Below are positions 20,568-29,147 of a stretch of DNA of 64,000 nt, one piece after another. The notes beneath the pieces were generated by a model. It was given only the letters and a program-made list of their open reading frames with translations, did no database searches and was not told where the DNA came from. This DNA is from Nocardioides sp. W7. Lineage in GTDB: Bacteria > Actinomycetota > Actinomycetes > Propionibacteriales > Nocardioidaceae. The stretch lies in assembly GCF_022919075.1 (NCBI RefSeq), contig NZ_CP095078.1, positions 4,154,001 to 4,218,000 of the forward strand. The letters are read 5' to 3'. Positions within the stretch are counted from its first letter, which is position 1; every line of letters begins with the position of its first letter. The position numbers and the translations under genes are program-made.

Positions 20568-21260
20568 TCAGCTCCAGTCGGCGTGGTTCTGCAACGTGAG
20601 CGCCGGCACCCGGGCCGCGGGCGTCCCCGCCCACAGCTCCCGGAACCGCCGGGCGTAGGCCCGTCGCAGCCCGTGCAGCACACGGGGTACGGCGGGCAGC
20701 CGGGCCAGCACCGCGGCGCGGGTCCCCGGGTCGGCGCCGTCGATCAGCCAGTGCACCTCCAGGGCCCGCTGCGCCGCGGTCGTCGTACCGGCCGTGCGGC
20801 CCTGGTGCCAGCGATGCCACTGCTCGTCCGTGAGGCTCCCGGCGGCGACGGGCACCAGCTCGGCCTCCTCCCGCTCCAGGTGCGGCAGCAGCACGGAGTC
20901 GAGACCGGTGAGCGCGGCCAGCAGCACCTCCCGGTCGGCCCCGTCGCGAAACTCCCGCGCCGCCTCCTCCAGCACCCCGACCGCGGGCGCGATCACCCCG
21001 TGCTCGGCGTCGACCGTCGCGACCAGCGGCGCCACCGCCGGGTCGTGGTCGACCACGAGGGGGTACAGCGCGGCCTCGGCCTCGTGATGGCGGTGCAGGG
21101 CACCCATCAGCCACAGCACGTGCTCGCCGAGCGCCGTCCGTCGGCTGTCCCCGGCGCCGCCGGCGACGACGATCCGGGTCCGGGCCAGGTCACGCCGGAA
21201 GGCCGCGTGGGCTGTGCCGATCATCGAGGGATCGGCCGCTGGTGCTGCCTCGGTCACCAT
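20568..21260 (-). CDS. Hemerythrin-like domain protein
   Basis: 230 residues, all helical. Candidate iron ligands follow the HHE pattern: LHRHHEAEAALYPL in helix 2, the His of DAEHGVIAP, and PHLEREEAELVPV. Members bind a di-iron centre and sense or carry oxygen, nitric oxide or oxidants. The last 60 residues (LHGLRRAYARRFRELWAG) are not part of the minimal domain. It is convergent with the protease gene and separated from it by 15 nt. No partner gene indicates its role. Confidence 0.8.
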   Translation of the reverse strand: MVTEAAPAADPSMIGTAHAAFRRDLARTRIVVAGGAGDSRRTALGEHVLWLMGALHRHHEAEAALYPLVVDHDPAVAPLVATVDAEHGVIAPAVGVLEEAAREFRDGADREVLLAALTGLDSVLLPHLEREEAELVPVAAGSLTDEQWHRWHQGRTAGTTTAAQRALEVHWLIDGADPGTRAAVLARLPAVPRVLHGLRRAYARRFRELWAGTPAARVPALTLQNHADWS

Positions 21261-21312
21261 GGCCCCGAGTCTCGGGTCCCGAGGTCGAGCCCCGCGAGCG
21301 ATTACGTCACGA

Positions 21313-22998
21313 TCAGGCTTCGATGACGACCGGGATGATCATCGGACGACGACGGTGGGCGCTGTTCACCCAGCGACCCACGACCCGGCGCACCGTCTGC
21401 TGGAGCTGGTAGGCGTCGGTGTTGCCCTCCGCGATCGCCCGGTCGAGCGCGTCGATGATCGGCTGCTTGATCTCGTCGAACGTCGCGTCGTCCAGCGCGT
21501 TGCCGCGGGCGTGGATCTCCGGGCCCGCGGCGACCTTCCCGCTGACGGAGTCGACCACGACGATGATCGAGATGAAGCCCTCCTCCCCCAGGATCCGACG
21601 GTCCTTGAGGTCGGACTCGGTGACGTCGCCGACCGAGGACCCGTCGACGAACACGTTGCCGCACTCGACCTTGCCGACGATCTTCGCGATCCCGTCCACC
21701 AGGTCGACGACCACGCCGTCCTCGGCGATCACGACGTTCTCGACGCCGGTCGCCCGGGCCAGGTCGGCGTTGGCCAGCAGGTGCCGGATCTCGCCGTGCA
21801 CCGGCAGCACGTTGCGCGGCTGCACGATGTTGTAGCAGTAGAGCAGCTCGCCGGCGCTCGCGTGGCCCGAGACGTGCACCATCGCGTTGCCCTTGTGGAC
21901 CACCTTCGCGCCCCAGCGGGCCAGGCCGTTGATGACGCGGTAGACGGCGTTCTCGTTGCCGGGGATCAGGCTCGAGGCGAGCAGGACGGTGTCGCCCTCC
22001 TCGATGTGCACGAAGTTGTGGTTGCGCTGGGCGATCCGGCTCAGCGCGCTCATCGGCTCGCCCTGCGAACCGGTCGAGATCAGCACCACCCGCTCGGGCG
22101 GCAGCGTCGCCAGCTCCTTGGCCTCCACCAGCACACCCTCGGGCACCTTCAGGTAGCCCAGGTCGCGGGCGATGGCCATGTTGCGGACCATCGAGCGGCC
22201 GACGTACGCGACCTTGCGTCGGTGCGCGACGGCGGCGTCGAGGATCTGCTGGACCCGGTGCACGTGCGAGGCGAAGCAGGCCACGATGACGCGTTGGTTG
22301 GACTCGCGGAACACCTGGTCGATGACCGGGGTGATCTTCTTCTCCGACGGGGTGAAGCCCGGCGTCTCGGCGTTGGTCGAGTCGGTCAGGAAGAGGTCGA
22401 CGCCCTCGTCCCCCAGCCGCGCGAACGCGCGCAGGTCGGTGATCCGGCCGTCCAGCGGCAGCTGGTCCATCTTGAAGTCACCGGTGTGCAGCACCAGGCC
22501 GGCACCCGTGCGGATCGCGACCGCGAGCGCGTCGGGGATGGAGTGGTTGACCGCGATGAACTCCAGCTCGAAGGGGCCGAACGTCAGCCGGTCGCCCTCC
22601 TTGACCTGGTGGTGCACGGTCTCGCGCAGCCGGTGCTCACGCAGCTTGCTGTCGAGCAGCGCGAGGGTGAGCCGGGAGCCGACCAGCGGGATGTCCTGAC
22701 GCTCGCGGAGGAGGTACGGCGTAGCGCCGATGTGGTCCTCGTGACCGTGGGTGAGCACCAGCGCCTCGACGTCGTCGAGGCGGTCCCGGATCGAGCTCCA
22801 GTCCGGGAGGATCAGGTCGACGCCCGGCTGGTGGTCCTCGGGGAAGAGCACGCCGCAGTCGACGATCAGGATGCGGCCGTCGTACTCGAAGGCGGTCATG
22901 TTGCGGCCGACCTCGCCGAGCCCGCCGAATGCGGTGACCCGGAGCCCTCCTTCCGGCAGTGCGGGCGGCGCGGAGAGCTCAGGATGCGGGTGACTCAT
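21313..22998 (-). CDS. rnj: Ribonuclease J
   Basis: 561 residues, cytoplasmic. The metallo-beta-lactamase motif HGHEDHIG lies near residue 82, with further metal ligands in VLHTGDFKMD and SGHAS, and the beta-CASP domain between them (DSTNAETPGF). This is the 5'-exo/endonuclease of RNA maturation and decay in actinobacteria. ATG is preceded by AAAGGACC, 9 nt after the dapA stop. dapA-rnj coupling is common in this phylum. Confidence 0.95.
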   Translation of the reverse strand: MSHPHPELSAPPALPEGGLRVTAFGGLGEVGRNMTAFEYDGRILIVDCGVLFPEDHQPGVDLILPDWSSIRDRLDDVEALVLTHGHEDHIGATPYLLRERQDIPLVGSRLTLALLDSKLREHRLRETVHHQVKEGDRLTFGPFELEFIAVNHSIPDALAVAIRTGAGLVLHTGDFKMDQLPLDGRITDLRAFARLGDEGVDLFLTDSTNAETPGFTPSEKKITPVIDQVFRESNQRVIVACFASHVHRVQQILDAAVAHRRKVAYVGRSMVRNMAIARDLGYLKVPEGVLVEAKELATLPPERVVLISTGSQGEPMSALSRIAQRNHNFVHIEEGDTVLLASSLIPGNENAVYRVINGLARWGAKVVHKGNAMVHVSGHASAGELLYCYNIVQPRNVLPVHGEIRHLLANADLARATGVENVVIAEDGVVVDLVDGIAKIVGKVECGNVFVDGSSVGDVTESDLKDRRILGEEGFISIIVVVDSVSGKVAAGPEIHARGNALDDATFDEIKQPIIDALDRAIAEGNTDAYQLQQTVRRVVGRWVNSAHRRRPMIIPVVIEA

Positions 22999-23007
22999 GA
23001 AGGTCCT

Positions 23008-23916
23008 TTACAGCAGGTCGGCGGCCGCAAGCCCCGCTCGCAGCGCCGCGACCTCAGCGTCGTCCAGCGCCACCAGCGGTGAGCGGACGTTGCGGTTGTC
23101 GAGCACACCGAGAAGCTGGAGACCGGCCTTGGCAGTAGTCGCTCCGTAGTTGGCGACGCCCATGACGGCGTCGATCGCGGGGAGCAGCCGCGTGAAGATC
23201 TGGAGGGCGGCGGCAGGGTCGCCGGCCCAGTAGGAGTCCGCCATGGCCCGGAGCTGGTCGCCCGCGACGTGACCGACGACGCTGACGAACCCGACGGCGC
23301 CGTGTGCCAGCCAGGCGAGGTTGGCCTCGTCGTCGCCGGAGTAGACGGCGTACCCGAGCTCGCGGATGCGGATCCCGCGCGCGAAGTCGCCCACGGCGTC
23401 CTTGACCGCGACGATCTCGTCCCAGGCGATCGCCTGCTCGTAGGTCTCCAGCGCGATCGTCGAGCCGGTGCGCCCCGGGACGTCGTACAACATGACGGGG
23501 AGCTCGGCCGCGTCCACCACCTGGCGGAAGTGGCCGAGGATGCCCCGCTGGCCGGGCTTGTTGTAGTACGGCGTCACGAGCAGCACGCCGTCGGCGCCGT
23601 TCTTACGGGCCTGCTGGGCCAGCGCGATCGAGGTGCGGGTGTCGTTGGTGCCGACGCCCGCCACGATCTTGGTGCCGGAGCCGACCGCGTCGCGGACCGC
23701 CGCGAGGATGTCGCCGTCCTCCTCGGGGGTCGTCGTCGGCGACTCACCCGTGGTGCCGGACACGACCAGACCGTCGTGGCCGTGCGCCACGAGGTGCTGC
23801 GCGACCTTCACGGTGCCGTCGAGGTCCAGGGAACCGTCGTCGTGGAAGGCGGTGGCCATCGCCGTCAGCACGTGGCCGAACGGCGCCGCGGGCGCAGAAG
23901 TGGTGCCGGACGTCAT
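23008..23916 (-). CDS. dapA: 4-hydroxy-tetrahydrodipicolinate synthase
   Basis: 302 residues from ATG at 23916. TIM-barrel motifs: VVSGTTGESPTTTPEED, catalytic Tyr in VMLYDVPGRTGS, and the Schiff-base Lys in IVAVKDAVGDF near residue 170. It condenses pyruvate with aspartate semialdehyde at the entry to lysine and diaminopimelate synthesis, needed for peptidoglycan. Upstream in-frame starts exist, but they would add about 110 residues with no family similarity. It is followed at once by rnj. Confidence 0.95.
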   Translation of the reverse strand: MTSGTTSAPAAPFGHVLTAMATAFHDDGSLDLDGTVKVAQHLVAHGHDGLVVSGTTGESPTTTPEEDGDILAAVRDAVGSGTKIVAGVGTNDTRTSIALAQQARKNGADGVLLVTPYYNKPGQRGILGHFRQVVDAAELPVMLYDVPGRTGSTIALETYEQAIAWDEIVAVKDAVGDFARGIRIRELGYAVYSGDDEANLAWLAHGAVGFVSVVGHVAGDQLRAMADSYWAGDPAAALQIFTRLLPAIDAVMGVANYGATTAKAGLQLLGVLDNRNVRSPLVALDDAEVAALRAGLAAADLL

Positions 23917-24018
23917 GGGAGTCAGGCTATCCCTCCCCCCTCCCCCACCACCGCATCCACCCACCTCGACAGCCTCTGTGGACGTCTCCGTGACGCTTCT
24001 TGAGGCGCCGCCCGACTC

Positions 24019-24063
24019 CCGGTGGTTGAGCAGGTCGCGCTCGCGACCGTGTCGAAACCCGGT
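24019..24063. repeat. REP-like intergenic palindrome
   Basis: GGTGGTTGAGCAGGTCGC...GCGACCGTGTCGAAACC has a 7-bp perfect stem (GGTCGCG/CGCGACC, 24033-24048). I recognise a similar arrangement (GGTGGTTGAG ... GAAACC around a GC palindrome) from intergenic repeats in high-GC actinobacteria. Its copy number in this genome cannot be seen from here. Confidence 0.5.
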
Positions 24064-24272
24064 GAGCCGAGGTACGGCATCGCGTAGGGGCGGTGGGTTG
24101 CGGTCTGCGTTCGGCACCAGGCTGGTTCGAAGACTTTCAATGAAATAAGGGGCTCGTCGTTCGCAGCACTCGTCGCACCTGGTCGCGGTTGCTGGTCGGC
24201 TCACGGTTGCTTCGGGTCGACCGTCGTGGTCACCGCTGTGGATGAACACCCTGGTCTGTCGGTGGGCTTCAC

Positions 24273-24278
24273 TACAAT
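24273..24278 (+). promoter_or_regulatory. -10 box TACAAT of the HNH gene, leaderless
   Basis: TACAAT ends 6 nt before the ATG at 24285, placing the transcription start at or next to the start codon. No Shine-Dalgarno sequence is present. Confidence 0.55.
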
Positions 24279-24284
24279 ACTGGT

Positions 24285-25574
24285 ATGGCCAACGGGGAGC
24301 TGCTCGACTGCGATGACGCAGCTGCGTTGCTTGCGTTCGTGCGCGCCCGCCGCACCGTCGCGGCCCGGGCGGAGGCCGACTTGTTGGCGTCCGCGGTGGC
24401 CTGGGCGGCGATGCACTCGACCGAGTCCCTCGATGAGGCCGCGAGCCTGGTTCCGGGCAGTCAGGAGCCGGTCGCGATCGCCGGGGAGGGCGCCCCGTTG
24501 ATTAGCGAGTTCTCGGTGTTGGAGTTCGCTGCCGCCCTCGGTCTGTCGACCGATGCCGGGCGGATCCACCTCGGCGATGCGGTCGAGCTGGCGCACCGGT
24601 TGCCGAACCTCTACGGCCGGGTCCAGGCCCTCGACCTGCCGGTGTGGAAGGCCCGCCGGATCGCCAAAGCCACCAACGACCTCCCCATGGAGGGTGCCGC
24701 GTACGTCGACGCGCACCTGCACGCGGTGGCCCACAAGGTCTCGATCGCCCAGCTCGACCGCACCGTCGAGGAAGCCCGGGTCACGTACGACCCCGCCGAA
24801 GCTAGAGCCCGGCGGGAGGCGGCCTTCGAGAAGCGGCACTTCGACATCGACCGCCAGCAGGTCTCCTTCGACGGCACCGTCGACGTGCACGGCACCCTGG
24901 ACCTGGCCGACGCCCTCGACCTCGAAGACGCCGTCGCCCGCCGCGCCCGCGAACTCGGCCAGCTCGGCCTCGACGTGCCGGTCGACATCCGCCGCTCGAT
25001 CGCCGTCGGCGACCTCGCCCGCCGCCAGCTGTCCCTGGAACTCAACACCGGGGAGCCCGCCGCGGACGACCCGCGGCGGAAGCGGCCCCGGCAGGTGCTG
25101 CTGCACGTGCATCTCTCCGAGGCAGCCCTCGCCGGGGCCGGGAACGAGCTGCACCTGGCCCGGGTCGAGGAGACCCGCTCCTTCGTCTCCGCCGAGCAGG
25201 TGAAGACGTGGTGCGCGAACGGCGACACCCAGGTGGTCGTGAAGCCGGTCATCGACCTGGCCGATCACGTCCACGTCGATGCCTACGAGACCCCGGACCG
25301 GCTCCGCGAACGCCAGGTCCTGCTCCAACACAGCTGCGTGTTCCCGTGGTGCCGCAAGCCGGCCCGACGCTGCGACTGCGACCACATCGACCCCGCCGCC
25401 CGCGGCGGACCGACCTGCGACTGCAACATCGCCCCGCTCTGCCGCCGGCACCACCGCGCGAAAACCCACACGAGATGGCGGTACGACAAGCTCGACGAGA
25501 CCACTTTCGTGTGGCAATCGCCCAACGGTCTGCTCATCAAACGCGACCACACGGGCACCACCGAGCTCACCTGA
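24285..25574 (+). CDS. 13E12/DUF222-type protein with C-terminal HNH nuclease domain
   Basis: 429 residues. The N-terminal two thirds (about 1-320) is the helical DUF222 region (ALGLSTDAGRIHLGDAVELA, VWKARRIAKAT). The C-terminus carries an HNH nuclease with zinc-type cysteines: CVFPWCRKPARRCDCDH, then CNIAPLCRRHHRAKTH. Such proteins are abundant in actinobacteria, often in many copies per genome, and their biological role is unsettled. The gene stands alone behind a REP-like palindrome and a leaderless promoter. Confidence 0.88.
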   Translation: MANGELLDCDDAAALLAFVRARRTVAARAEADLLASAVAWAAMHSTESLDEAASLVPGSQEPVAIAGEGAPLISEFSVLEFAAALGLSTDAGRIHLGDAVELAHRLPNLYGRVQALDLPVWKARRIAKATNDLPMEGAAYVDAHLHAVAHKVSIAQLDRTVEEARVTYDPAEARARREAAFEKRHFDIDRQQVSFDGTVDVHGTLDLADALDLEDAVARRARELGQLGLDVPVDIRRSIAVGDLARRQLSLELNTGEPAADDPRRKRPRQVLLHVHLSEAALAGAGNELHLARVEETRSFVSAEQVKTWCANGDTQVVVKPVIDLADHVHVDAYETPDRLRERQVLLQHSCVFPWCRKPARRCDCDHIDPAARGGPTCDCNIAPLCRRHHRAKTHTRWRYDKLDETTFVWQSPNGLLIKRDHTGTTELT

Positions 25575-25629
25575 CCGACCCGAAGCCTCCGCCCTGACCG
25601 GCACCGACCGTCAGGGCCACAGGCACGCC

Positions 25630-25660
25630 TTGACTTCAACCAAGGATGAATTCCTAGCGT
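25630..25660 (+). promoter_or_regulatory. Promoter of the VOC gene
   Basis: TTGACT (25630-25635) and TAGCGT (25655-25660) are spaced by 19 nt. The -10 box ends 6 nt before the ATG at 25667, so the transcript is probably leaderless. Confidence 0.6.
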
Positions 25661-25666
25661 GGGCGG

Positions 25667-26071
25667 ATGACCACCATCCCCGAGCAGTACCTGCGCTCGA
25701 CAGTCCCCCATCTCTTACTCGACGGCGCCTCCGAGGCGATCGGCTTCTACGAACGCGCGCTCGGTGCCCAGGAGCTGTTCCGGATCCCGGACGACGGGGG
25801 ACCGATCGTCCACGCCGAGATGGACGTCGAAGGTTCCGTCTTCATGCTGAGCGACGCTCACGACGGCTTCCACAGCCCGCTGACCCTCGGCGGCACGTCG
25901 GTCGGGATCCACCTTTTCGTCTCCGACCTCGACGCCGTGCATGCGCGGGCGGTCGGCGCGGGCGCCGACGAGGCCCAGGCTCCCCGGGACATGGACTACG
26001 GCCTGCGCAGCTCGATCCTGCGCGATCCCTTCGGCCACGTGTGGGTGCTGCTGGCGACGCTGCCCGGCTGA
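25667..26071 (+). CDS. VOC (glyoxalase/PhnB-like) family protein
   Basis: 134 residues with the paired beta-alpha-beta-beta-beta units of the vicinal oxygen chelate fold: LRSTVPHLLLDGASEAIGFY at the start and SILRDPFGHVWVLLA at the end. The phrase GLRSSILRDPFGHVW is typical of PhnB-like members. The substrate is unknown; family members include glyoxalases, dioxygenases and resistance proteins. It is convergent with the LLM oxidoreductase gene, whose stop lies one base away. Confidence 0.85.
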   Translation: MTTIPEQYLRSTVPHLLLDGASEAIGFYERALGAQELFRIPDDGGPIVHAEMDVEGSVFMLSDAHDGFHSPLTLGGTSVGIHLFVSDLDAVHARAVGAGADEAQAPRDMDYGLRSSILRDPFGHVWVLLATLPG

Positions 26072-26072
26072 C

Positions 26073-26990
26073 TCAGACGTGCGGAGCAACCTCCGCCGCG
26101 ACCAGCCGCAGGTGATCCAGGTCGGCGAGGTCCAGGACCTGCAGGTAGGCCCGCTCCGCGCCGAGGGCGGCGTACCGACCGAGCTTGTCGACGACCTCCT
26201 GGGGGGTGCCGGCGAGACCGTTCTCGCGCAGCTCGTCGGGCTCGCGCCCGATCGCGGCCGCCCGACGGGCGATCTCGGCCTCGTCGGAGCCGACGCACAG
26301 CACCAGCGCGTTCGACCAGGTCATCGTGGCCGGGTCGCGGTCGATCGTCTCGCAGGCGGCGCGGACGCGGGCGAACTGCGTCTCGGTGGTGGCCTCGTCG
26401 ACGAAGGGCAGGTTGAACTCGTCGGCGTACGCCGCGGCGAGGGCCGGGGTCCGCTTCTTGCCGAGGCCGCCGATCAGGACCGGTGGCTTGGGCTGGACCG
26501 GCTTCGGCAGGCCCGGTGAGTCGGTCAGCTGGTAGTGCGTGCCGGCGAAGTCGAAGCCGCCCGAGGTGGCCCACAGCCCGGTGATCACCGCGAGCTGCTC
26601 CTCGAACCGGTCGAAACGCTCCCCCGTCGACGGGAACGGGATGCCGTACTTGGTGTGCTCGGCCTCGAACCAGCCGGCGCCGATGCCGAGCTCGACCCGG
26701 CCGCCGCTCATCTGGTCGACGTTCGCGACGCTGATCGCCAGCGGCCCCGGGTGCCGGAACGTCGCGCTCGTCATCATCGTCCCGAGCCGGATCGTCGAGG
26801 TGTCGCGCGCCAGCCCGGCGAGCGTGATCCACGCGTCGCTCGGGCCGGGCAGCCCCTCGGTGCCCATGCCGAGATAGTGGTCGGAGCGGAAGAACGCCCC
26901 GAACCCGAGCCTCTCGGCCTCGAGGGCGACCGCGAGGAGGTCGTCGTACGTCGCGCCCTGCTGGGGCTCGGTGAAGATGCGCAGCTCCAT
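26073..26990 (-). CDS. LLM-class F420-dependent oxidoreductase
   Basis: 305 residues from ATG at 26990. The luciferase-like TIM barrel shows LRIFTEPQQGATYDDLLAVA, FFRSDHYLGMG, LGTMMTSATFRHPGPLA and VELGIGAGWFEAEH. Members of this group use reduced F420 to reduce or oxidise small molecules. It starts 4 nt after folA, so thyA-folA-LLM is one transcript, although a folate role is not established. Confidence 0.88.
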   Translation of the reverse strand: MELRIFTEPQQGATYDDLLAVALEAERLGFGAFFRSDHYLGMGTEGLPGPSDAWITLAGLARDTSTIRLGTMMTSATFRHPGPLAISVANVDQMSGGRVELGIGAGWFEAEHTKYGIPFPSTGERFDRFEEQLAVITGLWATSGGFDFAGTHYQLTDSPGLPKPVQPKPPVLIGGLGKKRTPALAAAYADEFNLPFVDEATTETQFARVRAACETIDRDPATMTWSNALVLCVGSDEAEIARRAAAIGREPDELRENGLAGTPQEVVDKLGRYAALGAERAYLQVLDLADLDHLRLVAAEVAPHV

Positions 26991-26994
26991 GCCC

Positions 26995-27492
26995 TCAGCC
27001 TGCCAGGAGCCTCCGCACGCGGAACACGCGGTCATACCCCTCGTGGTGCTCCCGCGCTGTCTCCTCCCACTCCGTGTGGTCGTACGACGGGTAGAGGACG
27101 TCGCCCTCGGGCTCCAGCTCGACCTCGCTGAGCACCTGCTCGTCCGCGGCACCGAGCAGCGCGGCGTACACCTGGGCTCCCCCGGCGACCATCACGTCGC
27201 CCGGGAGCGTGTCGGCGAGCGCGAGCGCCGAGGCCACGTCGTGGGCCACCAGCACGCCCTCGGCGGACCAGTCCGGGTCGCGGGTCAGCACCATGGTCGT
27301 GCGACCGGGCAGCGGCCGGCCGATCGAGTCGTACGTCGTGCGGCCCATCAGCAGCGTGTGGCCGAGCGTGAGCTCCTTGAAGAGCCGCTGCTCGCCGGGT
27401 AGCCGCCACGGGATGTCGGGCCCGTTGCCGATCACGCCGTTCGCGGCCACGGCCGCGACCAGCACGATCCGGCGCCCGCCCTCAGACGGCAA
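26995..27492 (-). CDS. folA: Dihydrofolate reductase
   Basis: Up to 165 residues. Motifs: [20 protein letters not shown] (substrate/NADPH loop), [17 protein letters not shown] and [12 protein letters not shown]. It regenerates tetrahydrofolate consumed by the thymidylate synthase encoded just upstream. The start is uncertain: TTG at 27492 overlaps the thyA end and lacks a ribosome site, while GTG at 27465 has GAGGGCGG upstream and gives the usual short N-terminus. Confidence 0.92.
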   Translation of the reverse strand: MPSEGGRRIVLVAAVAANGVIGNGPDIPWRLPGEQRLFKELTLGHTLLMGRTTYDSIGRPLPGRTTMVLTRDPDWSAEGVLVAHDVASALALADTLPGDVMVAGGAQVYAALLGAADEQVLSEVELEPEGDVLYPSYDHTEWEETAREHHEGYDRVFRVRRLLAG

Positions 27493-28291
27493 TGGGGGCC
27501 TTGATCCCGGGGTGCGGGTCGTAGCCCTCGAGGCTGATGTGCTCGAGGTCGAACTCGTCGAGCGCGGTCACCGACGGGTCGAGGTGCAGCGTCGGGAGCG
27601 GGCGTGGCTCGCGGGTGAGCTGCAGGGCGGCCTGGTCGAGGTGGTTGAGGTAGAGGTGGGCGTCGCCGAAGGTGTGCACGAAGTCTCCGACCTCCAGACC
27701 CGTCACCTGGGCGACCATGTGGGTGAGCAGGGCGTAGGAGGCGATGTTGAACGGCACGCCGAGGAACACGTCCGCCGAGCGCTGGTAGAGCTGGCACGAC
27801 AGCCGGCCCGGCCCGGACTCCTGCGGCGCGACGTAGAACTGGAACATCGTGTGGCAGGGCGCGAGCGCCATGTCGGGGATGTCCGCGACGTTCCAGGCGC
27901 TGACCAGGTGGCGGCGCGAGTCGGGGTTCGAGCGGAGCTGCTCCACGACCTGGGCGATCTGGTCGACGTGGCGCCCGTCGGGGGTCGGCCAGGACCGCCA
28001 CTGGTAGCCGTAGACCGGCCCGAGGTCGCCGTTCTCGTCGGCCCACTCGTCCCAGATCGACACACCACGGTCCTGCAGCCACTTCACGTTCGTGTCGCCG
28101 CGAAGGAACCACAGCAGCTCGGCGAAGACCGAGCGGGTGTGCACCTTCTTGGTGGTGACCAGCGGGAAGCCCTCACGGAGGTCGAAGCGGAGCTGGTGAC
28201 CGAAGACCGAGCGGGTCCCGGTGCCGGTGCGGTCGCCCTTCTCGACGCCCTCGTCGAGGACCCGGCGGACGAGGTCGAGGTAGGCCTGCAC
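27482..28291 (-). CDS. thyA: Thymidylate synthase
   Basis: 269 residues. The catalytic Cys146 is in [12 protein letters not shown], the same number as in the E. coli enzyme. Folate and nucleotide contacts [25 protein letters not shown] and HLYLNHLDQ are intact. It methylates dUMP using methylene-tetrahydrofolate and releases dihydrofolate for FolA downstream. GTG start with TAGGCT 6 nt upstream suggests a leaderless transcript. Confidence 0.96.
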   Translation of the reverse strand: MQAYLDLVRRVLDEGVEKGDRTGTGTRSVFGHQLRFDLREGFPLVTTKKVHTRSVFAELLWFLRGDTNVKWLQDRGVSIWDEWADENGDLGPVYGYQWRSWPTPDGRHVDQIAQVVEQLRSNPDSRRHLVSAWNVADIPDMALAPCHTMFQFYVAPQESGPGRLSCQLYQRSADVFLGVPFNIASYALLTHMVAQVTGLEVGDFVHTFGDAHLYLNHLDQAALQLTREPRPLPTLHLDPSVTALDEFDLEHISLEGYDPHPGIKAPIAV

Positions 28292-28295
28292 GTGC

Positions 28296-29126
28296 TCAGC
28301 CTAGAGCGTCCACGGAGCCGACGATGGTCGTGCGGGTGTCGCCGCCGACCCAGACGTCCTGCCCCTCGCGCCGCACGTGCACCTGGCCGGCTCGGCCGAG
28401 CGCGGTCCCCTGGCTCGCGACGTACGACGCGGGCAGCCGGCCACCGGCCAGCCACTGGCCGATCCCGGCGTTGAGCGACCCGGTGACCGGATCCTCCGGC
28501 ATGCCGTAGCCGGGGCAGAACGCGCGCACCTCGACGGCCCGCGGCCCGTCGTCGTACGGGCCGACGACGCCGATCTTGAGATCACCGAACGCGGCGAAGT
28601 CGGGCTCGAGCGCGAGCACGGATTCCCCGTCCGCGAGGAGTACGCCGACCCAGCCCGGCCCGTTGTCGATCCAGGTCGACTCGACGATCGCCGACTCCTC
28701 GATCCGCAGCGCCCGGCAGATCCCGGCCACGTCGTCGGAGGAGACCGGTCCGGAGCGGATCAGCGGCGGCGCCTGGAAGGACAGCCGTCCGGCGTCGTCA
28801 CGGCGCAGCCGCACCAGCCCGGCCCCGCACTCCTGGACCACGTCGGCGCCGGCGGGCACGCCGCCCGCCTCCAGCCAGGCGTGCGCACTGCCGAGAGTCG
28901 GGTGCCCGGCGAAGGGCAGCTCCCCTCCAGGCGTCCAGATCCGCAGCCGGTAGTCCGCGCGCGGGGTGGAGGGCGTCAGCAGGAAGGTGGTCTCGGACAG
29001 GTTGGTCCAGCGCGCGAAGCGCGCCATCGTCTCGTCGTCGAGGCCGTCGGCGTCGTGGACGACCGCGACGGGATTGCCGAGCAGCGGGGCGGCGGAGAAG
29101 ACGTCGACCTGACGGAAGGACAGCAC
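28296..29126 (-). CDS. PhzF-family isomerase-like protein
   Basis: 276 residues with the duplicated diaminopimelate-epimerase fold of the PhzF family: [20 protein letters not shown] at the start, [20 protein letters not shown], and [20 protein letters not shown] in the second half. The family glutamate near residue 45 (LSETTFLL) is present. Substrate unknown; most family members are not phenazine genes. GTG start with TACGGT 6 nt upstream, again apparently leaderless. Confidence 0.88.
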   Translation of the reverse strand: MLSFRQVDVFSAAPLLGNPVAVVHDADGLDDETMARFARWTNLSETTFLLTPSTPRADYRLRIWTPGGELPFAGHPTLGSAHAWLEAGGVPAGADVVQECGAGLVRLRRDDAGRLSFQAPPLIRSGPVSSDDVAGICRALRIEESAIVESTWIDNGPGWVGVLLADGESVLALEPDFAAFGDLKIGVVGPYDDGPRAVEVRAFCPGYGMPEDPVTGSLNAGIGQWLAGGRLPASYVASQGTALGRAGQVHVRREGQDVWVGGDTRTTIVGSVDALG

Positions 29127-29147
29127 CCGACGACCGTAGCGGCGTCC

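Larger units (their letters stand above)
23917..24284. other. Intergenic region between dapA and the HNH gene
   Basis: 368 nt without a credible gene. It holds the divergent promoters of dapA and the 13E12-type gene and a REP-like hairpin at 24019-24063. A short AT-rich stretch (TTTCAATGAAATAAGG, about 24135-24150) stands out from the GC-rich surroundings. Confidence 0.6.
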
